DNA of 51,371 nucleotides from Clostridia bacterium (GTDB lineage Bacteria > Bacillota_A > Clostridia > Oscillospirales > CAG-272): contig JAFTLD010000028.1 of NCBI GenBank assembly GCA_017452945.1, positions 1 through 51,371 of the forward strand. Reading direction: 5' to 3'. The notes beneath the pieces were generated by a model that saw only the letters and a program-made list of their open reading frames with translations, was not told the origin of the DNA and did not search any database. This document shows, one piece after another, positions 43,153 through 51,283 of the stretch. The translations under genes were made by a program, and so were the position numbers. Position 1 is the first letter of the stretch; each line of letters starts with the position of its first letter.

Positions 43153-44121
43153 ATGAGTGAAAATATCAAGCACATTTTTATCCTCAATCCTGCGGCAGGG
43201 AAGGGGCAAATGCAACAGGGACTTGTACAGCAGATCGAAAGCGTTTGTACACAGTACGGTGCATCCTACGAGACCCATTATACCGATGCTCCCGGTGAGG
43301 CAATTGCTTTTGTGCGCTGCAGCTGTGAGCAGAATCCCGATATGCAGCTGCGCTTTTATGCCTGTGGCGGTGACGGCACCCTGTGCGAAACCGTCAACGG
43401 TGCCTACGGTTATGCCAACGCATCCGTTGGCGTGATCCCCGTGGGTACGGGCAACGATTTCGTGCGCAATTTTGAAGGAAATCAAGCCTTCTTGGACGTT
43501 GCTTCTCAGCTGGATGGGGATATGGTTATGCTGGATCTGATGCAGTATAACGGTAAGCTCTGTGCTAATATGGTCAACATTGGCTTTGATTGCGAGGTGG
43601 TCAAGCAGACTACCAAGCTTAAAAGAAATAAACTGATCCCCAAGGGGATGGCGTATATTGCAGGACTGGTGATCACGCTGATCCGCAAGCCCGGTGTCAA
43701 GGCAACCGTATGTGTGGATGGCGGTGAGCCGCAGACAAGACGCATGCTGCTGACTGCCGTAGCCAACGGATCATGGTGCGGCGGCGGATTCCATTCCACC
43801 CCTTTGGCGCTGCTGCATGATGGCGTGCTTGATACGTTGCTGATTGGCAATGTCAGTCGCATCAAGTTTTTGACGTTGGTCCCGCTTTATAAAAACGGAA
43901 CCTTTGTCGGCCATCCGAGAGCGCGGGGTGTGATCGATTACGTCAAGTGTCGTACCGTACGGTATACGTTTGACGGTGTGCAAAGCATATGTGTGGATGG
44001 CGAGATTACAGAGGTCTCTGAGCTTACCGTCAGCGCGGTTGAAAATGCATTGCGACTGATCGTACCGCGCGGTGCAAAGTATCAGCCCGCGCAAGAGGTC
44101 CTGCCCACAGGCGTTTGCTGA
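43153..44121 (+). CDS. Diacylglycerol/lipid kinase (YegS/DgkB-type)
   Basis: 322 residues from ATG 43153 (AAAGGA upstream). ATP-binding motif CGGDGTLCETVNG and the following GVIPVGTGNDFVRNF are diagnostic for the DAGK catalytic domain; HIFILNPAAGKG is the N-terminal signature. Such soluble kinases phosphorylate diacylglycerol or related lipids at the membrane, returning them to phospholipid synthesis. The stop overlaps the next start (TGATG). Confidence 0.92.
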   Translation: MSENIKHIFILNPAAGKGQMQQGLVQQIESVCTQYGASYETHYTDAPGEAIAFVRCSCEQNPDMQLRFYACGGDGTLCETVNGAYGYANASVGVIPVGTGNDFVRNFEGNQAFLDVASQLDGDMVMLDLMQYNGKLCANMVNIGFDCEVVKQTTKLKRNKLIPKGMAYIAGLVITLIRKPGVKATVCVDGGEPQTRRMLLTAVANGSWCGGGFHSTPLALLHDGVLDTLLIGNVSRIKFLTLVPLYKNGTFVGHPRARGVIDYVKCRTVRYTFDGVQSICVDGEITEVSELTVSAVENALRLIVPRGAKYQPAQEVLPTGVC

Positions 44122-44627
44122 TGGAATACTTAGTCATTTCGGATTCGCACGGCAGAGCGGATCTAGTCGATCTCGTAATAGAGCGGCAAGTAAAAAAGCC
44201 GGACGGCGTGCTTTTCTTGGGGGACGGCTTGCGCGATTTGCGCGTGCTGGAGTATCAGGATTATTTTGTGCGCTGTGTGCGCGGAAACTGTGATTTTTAT
44301 ACTCTGTTTGAAGGGACAGGCGTACCCGAGCATGCACTGCTTGAGGTGGGCGCATACCGCATTCTGATGATGCATGGGCACACTCACGGCGTCAAAGGCG
44401 GTATGGAGCGTGCCTGTGCGTTTGCTGCGCAAGCACAGGCTGACGTACTTTTGTATGGACATACACACGTGCAAAAGCAGCAGTGGTTTGCCGCGGGCGA
44501 GTGCTTGGGTGCGCAGGTGCTGCAAAAGCCGCTGCTGGTTTGCAATCCGGGCAGCCTTGCACAAGGCGCGTTTGGTACGCTGTGCGTGCGTAACGAGGGT
44601 GTGCTGTTCGGCACGGGGCATTTATAA
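44121..44627 (+). CDS. YfcE/MJ0936-family metallophosphoesterase
   Basis: 168 residues. Calcineurin-like motifs in order: ISDSHG, LFLGDGLRDL, VRGNCDF, MMHGHTHG and LYGHTHV. Small phosphodiesterases of this family hydrolyse phosphodiester model substrates; the natural substrate is unknown. Coupled to the lipid kinase by the TGATG overlap. Confidence 0.92.
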   Translation: MEYLVISDSHGRADLVDLVIERQVKKPDGVLFLGDGLRDLRVLEYQDYFVRCVRGNCDFYTLFEGTGVPEHALLEVGAYRILMMHGHTHGVKGGMERACAFAAQAQADVLLYGHTHVQKQQWFAAGECLGAQVLQKPLLVCNPGSLAQGAFGTLCVRNEGVLFGTGHL

Positions 44628-44628
44628 C

Positions 44629-44660
44629 GCAAAAAAAGAACTCCCTTGGCGGGAGCCCTC
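44629..44660 (-). terminator. Terminator of spoVG
   Basis: On the minus strand GCTCCC-GCCAA-GGGAG is followed by TTCTTTTTTT. It also lies at the end of the plus-strand phosphoesterase gene. Confidence 0.7.
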
Positions 44661-44679
44661 TCTTTGGCGCATATACGTC

Positions 44680-44976
44680 TTAAACGGTGGCAGGCTGCTC
44701 TTGGCTTTCCTGCGCGGCCAGCTCAACTTCTTTGTGATAAGCCTCGATTACTGCATTCTCCAGCGTAGCACGGAACTGTGCATTGATGGGGTGAGCAATA
44801 TCTCTGTAGGTTTCGTCGGGGTTCTTGCGGCTGGGCATTACGATAAAATACTTGTCACGTGCGTATATGACCTTGATGTCATGTACAGCCAACTGATGAT
44901 CGAAGGTGATGGAAACGATCGCTTTCATCGGGCCTTCATCAAAAAGTTTTCTGATCTTGATATCAGTGATCTGCAT
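44680..44976 (-). CDS. spoVG: SpoVG regulator
   Basis: 98 residues. MQITDIKIRKL, MKAIVSITFDHQLAVHDIKVI and YFIVMPSRK with DIAHPINAQFR are SpoVG family signatures. SpoVG is a site-specific DNA/RNA-binding protein that affects septation in sporulation and other processes. GGAGG precedes the ATG. The long upstream region has two promoter-like stretches, one resembling SigH. Confidence 0.95.
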   Translation of the reverse strand: MQITDIKIRKLFDEGPMKAIVSITFDHQLAVHDIKVIYARDKYFIVMPSRKNPDETYRDIAHPINAQFRATLENAVIEAYHKEVELAAQESQEQPATV

Positions 44977-45087
44977 AAATCAGACCTCCATCTTCATAAA
45001 GTTACAGTGGAAGATCGAAGAGTCATGCTGAAAATGATTAAACTGCATGATATCATTATAAATCCGGAATGTGATAATTATTCAATC

Positions 45088-45112
45088 ACATTCGGTATTT
45101 TCTGTGAATTCT
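45088..45112 (-). promoter_or_regulatory. Possible SigH-type promoter of spoVG
   Basis: Minus strand GTAGAATT followed about 12 nt later by CGAATGT resembles the SigH pattern (AGGA-like -35, GAAT -10). It lies about 110 bp before spoVG, which is SigH-controlled in Bacillus. Only a motif resemblance. Confidence 0.3.
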
Positions 45113-45188
45113 ACTTTATAATGTAAATAAATTTCGTCCAACCAAAATCCATTGTATGAACGTCGCTGATACGTAAAAAGGAGATACT

Positions 45189-46592
45189 ATGGCAACTCCC
45201 AATACACATTTTGGAGCCGCCGCCATTGCACGGATGCTTGACGGCGCAAAGCATATACATTTCATTGGCGTTGGCGGTGTGATGATGTCCTCGCTGGCGC
45301 TGATCACACACCAACGCGGTTATTCGGTCAGCGGTACAGACCGTAGTTGTACTGCCGTTACCGAGTCCCTGGAGCAAGCAGGTATTCGGGTACTGTATGA
45401 GCATGATGCCGCATTTGCACAAGGCGCGGACATGGTGGTGTATACCGTGGCCATCTCACCCGATAATCCCGAATACGCGTATGCCAAAGCCAACGGGATT
45501 CCATGCGTGTCCCGTGCGGATTATCTCGGTTATATCATGATGGGATACGTGCATCGCGTTGGTGTCGCGGGCATGCACGGCAAGAGCACTTGCACGTCCA
45601 TGTGTGCGCAGATCTTTGTGGATGCGGGCGTGGATCCTACCGTGCTTTCGGGGGCGACCACGGCTTGTCTGAACGGTGCATACCGCATCGGCGGCAAGGA
45701 GCATTTTATCTTTGAAGCCTGCGAGTATATGGACTCCTTTTTGGATTTTAATCCAAGCATTGCGATCATTCTCAATGCGGAGATGGAGCACGTGGATTAT
45801 TTCAAAAGCATGGAGCAGATCCGCACCTCGTTTGGCAAATACGCAGCCCTGACGGGTGAGGGCGGCTTTGCCGTGGTCAACTGCGATGATCCCGAGGTCA
45901 TGGCATCTGTGGAACATTACGTGGGCGGTACGGTTACGTTTGGTATTGAGCATGAGTATGCCACCTTCCGTGCGGTCAATCTGACCTATGAGGGTGGTTA
46001 TCCTTCCTTTGATATTTTGCTGGACGGTGAGCTGTTTTCGCATATTCAGCTTTCCGTACCGGGCAGGCATAACGTATATAACGCGCTGGCTGCTGCCGCA
46101 AGCGCACATTTGTGCGGCATTTGCGCTGCAGACATTGCTGACGGGCTGCATCGCTTTGGCGGCGCGGGCAGACGCATGGAATATAAGGGCAGATTGAACG
46201 GTGCTGCTGTATATGATGATTACGGTCACCATCCCACCGAGGTGGCGGCAACTCTGCAGGGAATGAGCAGGATGGGCTTTGACCGCGTGTTCTGCGTATT
46301 TCAGCCGCATACCTATAGCCGTACAGCACAGCTGGCAGATCAGTTTGCGGATGCTTTTGCTGCAGCCGACCGTGTGATTCTGGTGGATATATACGCGGCA
46401 AGAGAGAAGGATAGCCGCGGTGTAAGCTCTGCAAAGCTTGCATCAAAGATCGGCAACCATGCAAAATACGTGCCTGAATATGAAAGGATCGCAGAAATTC
46501 TGACAGATGAGGTCACAGCGCTTGATGCCGTGGTCGTCATGGGTGCGGGGGACGTGTACCGTCTGTTCGATGATTTATCGCTTGAAAAATAA
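45189..46592 (+). CDS. murC: UDP-N-acetylmuramate-L-alanine ligase
   Basis: 467 residues. Rossmann N-domain (HFIGVGGVMMSSLAL, SGTDRS), ATP-binding loop GMHGKSTCTSM, FEACEYMDSFLDFNP, and a C-domain with YDDYGHHPTEV. MurC adds L-Ala to UDP-MurNAc, the first peptide step of peptidoglycan synthesis. The P loop reads GMHGKST where most enzymes have GTHGKTT, and FEACEY replaces FEADEY, so it is a divergent member. AAGGAG precedes the start. Confidence 0.93.
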   Translation: MATPNTHFGAAAIARMLDGAKHIHFIGVGGVMMSSLALITHQRGYSVSGTDRSCTAVTESLEQAGIRVLYEHDAAFAQGADMVVYTVAISPDNPEYAYAKANGIPCVSRADYLGYIMMGYVHRVGVAGMHGKSTCTSMCAQIFVDAGVDPTVLSGATTACLNGAYRIGGKEHFIFEACEYMDSFLDFNPSIAIILNAEMEHVDYFKSMEQIRTSFGKYAALTGEGGFAVVNCDDPEVMASVEHYVGGTVTFGIEHEYATFRAVNLTYEGGYPSFDILLDGELFSHIQLSVPGRHNVYNALAAAASAHLCGICAADIADGLHRFGGAGRRMEYKGRLNGAAVYDDYGHHPTEVAATLQGMSRMGFDRVFCVFQPHTYSRTAQLADQFADAFAAADRVILVDIYAAREKDSRGVSSAKLASKIGNHAKYVPEYERIAEILTDEVTALDAVVVMGAGDVYRLFDDLSLEK

Positions 46593-46603
46593 AGGAGCTT
46601 ACA

Positions 46604-47374
46604 ATGGCAAACGTTAAGGTAATGACTTACAATCTGCGTGTGGACAATACCGGTGACGGGATCAACAGCTTTACCAACCGTCACGAGCGTGTTTTGCGCA
46701 TGCTGGCAGAAACCCGACCCGATATCATCGGTTTTCAAGAGTGTACGCACCATATGCGCGCATATCTGGAGCAGCACATGCCTGATTATGCGTTCGTGGG
46801 CTGCGGCAGAGAGAAGGATTGCACAGGGGAATCCATGGCAATTGCGTACCGTAAGGGCGCATTTGCCGTTGTCAAGGTGGATAACTTCTGGCTGACCGCC
46901 ACGCCAAGCATACCCGGCTCCAATCTTGGCGGGGATCAGAGCGGATGTCCCAGAATGGCAACCGTAGCCGTTTTGCATCAGATCGGTGCGGGGAAGGATA
47001 TTTGCATGTGCAACACCCATCTGGATCATCAGGGTCAGATCGCGCGTCAGATCGAGGCAGCGCTTTTGTGCGCAAGATTGGAGCAGTACGCGCAGCCCAT
47101 CATCCTGACGGGCGATATGAATGCCAAGCCGCACGCGCCCGAAATCGCCATGATCAAAGAAGCTATGCTTGCGCGCGGTGCGCGGGACGTAACCGAGCAT
47201 CTGGGCGGTACCTTCCATGATTTTGGCAGAAAAGCACCCGAAAAGTATTCCAAGATCGACTATATCTTCGCATCGGGTACGTGTACCGATTGTCATATCG
47301 TTCCCGATGATGCGGACAAGCAGGGCCTTTATTATTCCGATCATTTTGCCGTTATGGCAGAAATAGAAATATGA
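46604..47374 (+). CDS. Endonuclease/exonuclease/phosphatase family hydrolase
   Basis: 256 residues. EEP-fold motifs: MTYNLRVDN, PDIIGFQECT (catalytic Glu), CNTHLDHQG, LTGDMNAKPHAPEI and the final YYSDHFAVMAEI. No signal peptide. Members act on nucleic acids, phosphoinositides or sphingomyelin; the substrate here is unknown. 11 bp downstream of murC and just ahead of the MBL lipoprotein. Confidence 0.9.
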   Translation: MANVKVMTYNLRVDNTGDGINSFTNRHERVLRMLAETRPDIIGFQECTHHMRAYLEQHMPDYAFVGCGREKDCTGESMAIAYRKGAFAVVKVDNFWLTATPSIPGSNLGGDQSGCPRMATVAVLHQIGAGKDICMCNTHLDHQGQIARQIEAALLCARLEQYAQPIILTGDMNAKPHAPEIAMIKEAMLARGARDVTEHLGGTFHDFGRKAPEKYSKIDYIFASGTCTDCHIVPDDADKQGLYYSDHFAVMAEIEI

Positions 47375-47388
47375 AAGGACGTTATACC

Positions 47389-48702
47389 ATGAAAAGAAAC
47401 ACTTTGCTGACGTTGACCGTTTGTGCCTTACTGCTTGCAATGCTGCTCCCTATGGCCGCATGCACTTCTTCGGATAGCCAACAAGGTGCTGTAGATCCGT
47501 CTACAGAAACAGAAACCGAGCCTATGGCCGATCCGATCGATCCCGAAAGCCTTGGTAAGGCTGCCGTGGAGTACGTCTGTCAGGATGGCTCCTTGCTGAG
47601 CACTTACAAGAAAAAGACCGCGGAGGATTTTGCAGGGGTCTGCTCTTATTACGTACAGAATGGATACCTGATTTACAGCAGCAGCGAAAAAGCAGGAAAT
47701 CTGTTCGCAACCTACGTCAAGGATCGCGAAATGGCACACGTGTACTGGCTCAAGAGCAGCGGAGAGCTCAATATCATATTCTCCGAGGATGCAGGAGATA
47801 CGTTGCCGCCCTCAGCCTCTCCCGAGATCATGGAAGGGGACTGTGAGGTTACGATCACGCAGATGCGTGACGGCACCAACGTAAACGGCATGTGCTATAT
47901 CGTGCAATTGCCCGACGGTTCGTTCATCGTGTATGACGGTTCTTATGAAAAGCGCGCGAAAAAGGTCATGGCCAAGATCGAGGACTTGCACAAGGGAGAA
48001 GGAGATCCCTTGATCCGCGCATGGATCTTGACGCACTCGCATAACGACCATTATCCCGCCTTCTCTTATTTTTGCAACAAGTACGCGGATGACGTCAAGG
48101 TCGAGTACGTGATCATTGCACCCATCGATCCGGCTCTTTCGAAAAAACAGGCAAGCGATAATTATCTCAACGATCAAGTACACGAGGATATTGCCAAGCT
48201 GGGAGCCAAGACCGTGTATGCACATACCGGTATGGAATTTTCATTCGGTGATTTCAAGCTGGAGATCCTGTTGGCTGCGGATGATCTGTACAAGGTCGGC
48301 AACCATGGAGATAACTTTAACAATACCAGTATCGTGTCCCGTATTTATAAGGACGACTACAGTGCGCTGTTCTTGGCCGATATAGGCAAAGAGGGGGCAG
48401 GCTGGATGATGGACGTGTACGGCAGCTATCTGCAAAGTGATATTTGCCAGGTCTCGCACCACGGTGTGGAGGACGTGCCGCTGGAATTCTATGAGATCGT
48501 TCAAGCGTCGATTTTGTATTACCCTTGCAATCTGTGGCTGTATGATCAGACCGAGCGCCACTATGAGGTGCGTAAGGCTCTGGAGGAGCGCAGCTATACC
48601 AAGGAGATCCTGATTGCAGGTATTGGTGAGTATACACGTGCATGGGGAACCGAGTTTGCCGAGGATGCACCTCTGTCCATGCCGGATTATAAGAAAAAAT
48701 GA
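47389..48702 (+). CDS. MBL-fold lipoprotein
   Basis: 437 residues from ATG 47389. Signal peptide MKRNTLLTLTVCALLLAMLL ending in the lipobox MAAC. After a linker (about 30-130), a metallo-beta-lactamase domain with LTHSHNDHYPAF, FLADIGKEG and CQVSHHGVED. It resembles the cytosolic MBL protein at 25963 and ComEC hydrolase domains. The membrane-tethered extracellular location suggests hydrolysis of extracellular phosphodiesters or esters. Ligand unknown. Confidence 0.85.
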   Translation: MKRNTLLTLTVCALLLAMLLPMAACTSSDSQQGAVDPSTETETEPMADPIDPESLGKAAVEYVCQDGSLLSTYKKKTAEDFAGVCSYYVQNGYLIYSSSEKAGNLFATYVKDREMAHVYWLKSSGELNIIFSEDAGDTLPPSASPEIMEGDCEVTITQMRDGTNVNGMCYIVQLPDGSFIVYDGSYEKRAKKVMAKIEDLHKGEGDPLIRAWILTHSHNDHYPAFSYFCNKYADDVKVEYVIIAPIDPALSKKQASDNYLNDQVHEDIAKLGAKTVYAHTGMEFSFGDFKLEILLAADDLYKVGNHGDNFNNTSIVSRIYKDDYSALFLADIGKEGAGWMMDVYGSYLQSDICQVSHHGVEDVPLEFYEIVQASILYYPCNLWLYDQTERHYEVRKALEERSYTKEILIAGIGEYTRAWGTEFAEDAPLSMPDYKKK

Positions 48703-48738
48703 TCTGAAGGATCAGCGGTACCGATTGAGGAGATCAAC

Positions 48739-49119
48739 ATGACAAAACAACAGTTTCTTGCATACTGCCTGGATACGTACGGCACACAGCCGGATTATCC
48801 GTTTGAGGAAGATTTTGAAACAACGGTGCTGCGGCACAGTGATACGCGCAAGTGGTATGCCCTTGTCATGCGCGTGCCGCGACGCAAATTCGGCTTTGCA
48901 GGCAAGAGCGGTGATGAGGCGGTCGACGTGGTCAATCTCAAGCTGCCGACCGAGATGTTCGGCTCGTTTGGTGCGGACGTCGGTGTCTATCCCGCCTATC
49001 ATATGAATAAGCTGCATTGGATCTCGGTGCTGCTGCCCGATGCTCCCGATGACGTGGTGCAGTTTCTCGTCAGCGTCAGCTTCGAGGCAACCAAAACGCA
49101 GAAAAAGAGATTGAAATGA
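48739..49119 (+). CDS. MmcQ/YjbR-family protein
   Basis: 126 residues. N-terminal TKQQFLAYCLDTYGTQPDYPF, then WYALVMRVPRRKFG, VDVVNLKLP, YPAYHMNKLHWISVLL, the compact MmcQ/YjbR (CyaY-like fold) signature. These proteins may bind DNA; biochemical role poorly known. GAGGAG precedes the ATG. Confidence 0.88.
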   Translation: MTKQQFLAYCLDTYGTQPDYPFEEDFETTVLRHSDTRKWYALVMRVPRRKFGFAGKSGDEAVDVVNLKLPTEMFGSFGADVGVYPAYHMNKLHWISVLLPDAPDDVVQFLVSVSFEATKTQKKRLK

Positions 49120-49120
49120 A

Positions 49121-49173
49121 GATAAGATAAGATAAGATAAGGCGTTGCGTCCCTGTGGGCGCAACGCCTTATC
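49121..49173 (+). terminator. Terminator fused to a (GATAA)4 repeat
   Basis: 49121-49140 is four tandem GATAA units; the last forms the base of a 17-bp stem with 49157-49173 (GGCGTTGCGTCC / GGGCGCAACGCC). Confidence 0.75.
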
Positions 49174-49206
49174 TGTGGGCTTTTTCAACCAATACGTACC
49201 TTACTG

Positions 49207-49608
49207 TCAAGCGGACGCAAAACAGATCTCTTTCACGTTTGCGGCAAATTCCGCGTCCCAACCATCGGGGATGCTGCGGGATTTCCCAACGATCACGATT
49301 TTGCACTGTGGGATATTGCAAAACGCGTGCTTTTCGATGCACGCGACGGTGTCCGGCACAAAAAGCTCCCGAAGACCATCCAACCCCCAGAATGCCTGAG
49401 AGCCGATCTTGTTTACATTTGGGGGAACGTTGATCTTTTGTAATTCGGTCAGATCAAAGAACGCATTTGCTTCAATGATCTCCAGCGTTGAAGGCAGCAG
49501 AATCTCTTTGATTGCATGCACCTGTACGTAACTGCAAATATCGCCAAATCCAATCTTTCTCACCCCTTCGGGAACAATGAGAACAGCTCCGTTAACCACA
49601 TACTCCAT
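49207..49608 (-). CDS. BspA-like leucine-rich repeat protein
   Basis: About 133 residues. Two to three LRR_5-type repeats (IKEILLPSTLEIIEANAFFDL, LQKINVPPNVNKIGSQAFWGL, LRELFVPDTVACIEKHAFCNI). No signal peptide or anchor, so either cytosolic or a fragment of a larger surface protein. Start candidates are ATG 49611 and ATG 49608 behind AAGGTGG; the latter has better spacing. Confidence 0.75.
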   Translation of the reverse strand: MEYVVNGAVLIVPEGVRKIGFGDICSYVQVHAIKEILLPSTLEIIEANAFFDLTELQKINVPPNVNKIGSQAFWGLDGLRELFVPDTVACIEKHAFCNIPQCKIVIVGKSRSIPDGWDAEFAANVKEICFASA

Positions 49609-49663
49609 CATATCCACCTTTTTCTGACGGCATTATAACCTGTAATCCCTTGAAACACAAACA

Positions 49664-50253
49664 TCAAGGAATCATGCCAAGCTCTTTCATGGCATGCATG
49701 AAGGTATCGGTCTGACCGTTCGGATTTGCTTTTTGCGTTGCCTCAATGTCGTACCACGCATATTCAAGTCCGTGGATAATGATGGGAAGCTTTTTTTCAA
49801 AACGAGTCTGTGTATATTCTTCGGATTGCAGCCTTTGCGCGACCTGCGTCACGATCTGCAAAAGCTCGTAATGGCCAACCGGACCTTTGCCGATGTAGTT
49901 GCAATCCTCGTCATAGCAATTCTCGTCTTCCTCCCCGATATTGGTAATGCCATTTTCCGCATACCATTTGAAAAGTAAGTCTGTCAGATCGTTCGGCTCG
50001 CAAGGATCGATGACAGGATTTTCGTCCTGCCGCCAAAACGCATAATTCCAGCGTTCTTCGTCATATTGACCGGCACCCTCACAATCCGACTCAGTATTGT
50101 AGCTGATCGCGAAGGATGATACGTTGCTGTAGTTTTTGTTTCATAGCATTCGTTAGCGTAAACAAAAAAGGAGATAGCATAAATGTCGGGTTCCGACCAC
50201 GTATCCATGATTGACTTGACTTTTTCGTACATGTTCTCTGTGATGTTGATCAT
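49664..50253 (-). pseudogene. DUF4303 gene broken by a frameshift
   Basis: Reading begins at ATG 50253 (MINITENMYEKVKSIMDTWS, AAAGGAG upstream) and stays in frame to about 50145 (YANECYE). The homologous frame then continues one base over (NYSNVSSFAISYNTES, RWNYAFWRQDENP, DLLFKWYAENG, GHYELLQIVTQVAQRL) to the stop at 49664. The total of 590 nt is one base short of 197 codons, and adding an A in the GAAACAAAAAC run restores one frame. RWNYAFW is typical of DUF4303. A good promoter (50313-50285) remains. Confidence 0.75.
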
Positions 50254-50284
50254 TGCAATAAGCTCCTTTCTCCCGATTGACTTC

Positions 50285-50313
50285 ATTATAGCACAACATC
50301 ATACGAATTTCAA
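50285..50313 (-). promoter_or_regulatory. Promoter of DUF4303 pseudogene
   Basis: Minus strand TTGAAA (50313-50308), 17-nt spacer, TATAAT (50290-50285). Confidence 0.7.
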
Positions 50314-50344
50314 TGTAATTTATAATGAAATTCAAGCAAAACCC

Positions 50345-50373
50345 TTGCCAAATGCAAAAGTTTGTGATATAAT
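50345..50373 (+). promoter_or_regulatory. Promoter reading into the tRNA-Ser-like array
   Basis: TTGCCA (50345-50350), 17-nt spacer, TATAAT (50368-50373). The first tRNA-Ser-like segment starts about 30 bp further on. Confidence 0.65.
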
Positions 50374-50447
50374 ACACCTTGTTGGACACAAGAGGTCGGA
50401 ATGAAACGGTCATAACGGATGAGCAAAAACCTTAAAAACCGTTGACA

Positions 50448-50476
50448 TGCCTCTGTAACAACCGAATATGGAGGCA
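50448..50476 (+). repeat. 29-nt hairpin repeat, copy 1
   Basis: TGCCTC...GAGGCA inverted ends enclose AT-rich sequence; near-identical copies lie at 50673-50701 and 50879-50907. The GGAGGCA end forms the acceptor-like start of the next tRNA-Ser-like unit. Confidence 0.7.
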
Positions 50477-50672
50477 GAATTTCAGCAAGGCTGAAACTAT
50501 TTCAGCAAAGCTGAAATGAAGTGGTCATAACGGGTGAGCGAGAAAAAATGATTGAGTATCATTTTTTCGAAGCGATACCGCCCAAAGCAAGGAGTATGGC
50601 AAGCCGAGGTAACGAGGTGCAGACAGACGACTATGCGACGGTGGCGGGCACGAGTCTTGAAAACCGTTGGCA

Positions 50673-50701
50673 CGCCTCTATTACAACTGAATATGGAGGC
50701 A
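50673..50701 (+). repeat. 29-nt hairpin repeat, copy 2
   Basis: CGCCTC...GGAGGCA, identical to the copy at 50879-50907. Confidence 0.7.
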
Positions 50702-50878
50702 GAATTTCAGCATAGCTGAAATGAAGTGGTCATAACGGGTGAGCGAGAAAAAATGATTGAGTATCATTTTTTCGAAGCGATACCGCCCAAAGCAAGGAGT
50801 ATGGCAAGCTGAGGTAACGAGGCGCAGACAGACGACTATGCGACGGCGGAGGGCACGAGTCTTGAAAACCGCTTGACA

Positions 50879-50907
50879 CGCCTCTATTACAACTGAATAT
50901 GGAGGCA
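50879..50907 (+). repeat. 29-nt hairpin repeat, copy 3
   Basis: Identical to copy 2; its GGAGGCA is followed by TATCGAAG, the start of a near-perfect tRNA-Ser 5' half. Confidence 0.7.
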
Positions 50908-51150
50908 TATCGAAGTGGTCATAACGAGGCGGTCTTGAAAACCCGCCCGTAACTATCCCCTTTGTTCCCTCAAAAAGCCCTATTTTATAAGGGTCTTCGG
51001 CATTTTTCAAAGCGCAAAAATTTCATAGTTCTCTCGCGAAATTCTCTCGAAAATACAAAGCATTTCGCAAAAGATAACCTACGGAGGGTTATCGAAGTGG
51101 TCATAACGAGGCGGTCTTGAAAAACTCTCGTTCACTTATTTGCTATGTAT

Positions 51151-51181
51151 CCAAAAACCCTTGTGGTGACTGGGTTTTTGG
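51151..51181 (+). terminator. Hairpin between tRNA-Ser copies
   Basis: CCAAAAACCC/GGGTTTTTGG with an 11-nt loop, followed by CGATTTTCT. Could stop transcription from the array before the intact tRNA. Confidence 0.55.
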
Positions 51182-51283
51182 CGATTTTCTCTGCACCGTG
51201 CAAGAAATCTTTCTTGCAAATTTCTTTCATCTTTCAATTGAATATCAATCTCGGTATTAACTGTGAGAGCAGTTTTTATACAC

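Larger units (their letters stand above)
50380..51130 (+). repeat. Tandem array of degenerate tRNA-Ser 5' segments
   Basis: GGTCATAACG-type D-arm blocks recur at 50406, 50521, 50726, 50915 and 51097 (spacing 115, 205, 189, 182), and the intact tRNA has the equivalent at 51299. Copies at 50901 and 51083 retain the acceptor 5' strand, D arm and anticodon loop CTTGAAA, then diverge. The units at 50521 and 50726 are about 205 bp each, nearly identical, and have about 100 bp between the D-arm block and the anticodon-loop block (CGAGTCTTGAAAACCG). None has a T arm, so none is a functional tRNA. Terminator-like hairpins occur between copies (about 50971-51006; 51151-51181). No protein gene is credible in this 1-kb region. 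Confidence 0.75.

Noticed and set aside
44374..45126. 250-codon plus-strand ORF across the spoVG region
   Set aside because: It is antisense to spoVG and overlaps the phosphoesterase end; codon pattern and low complexity show a shadow frame.
50470..50700. tRNA-Ser with an intron
   Set aside because: No T arm or CCA end is present and the anticodon stem is not properly paired; a degenerate unit fits better.
50448..50907. CRISPR-like repeats
   Set aside because: Only three 29-nt repeats, separated by about 180-200 bp of mutually similar sequence; no cas genes.
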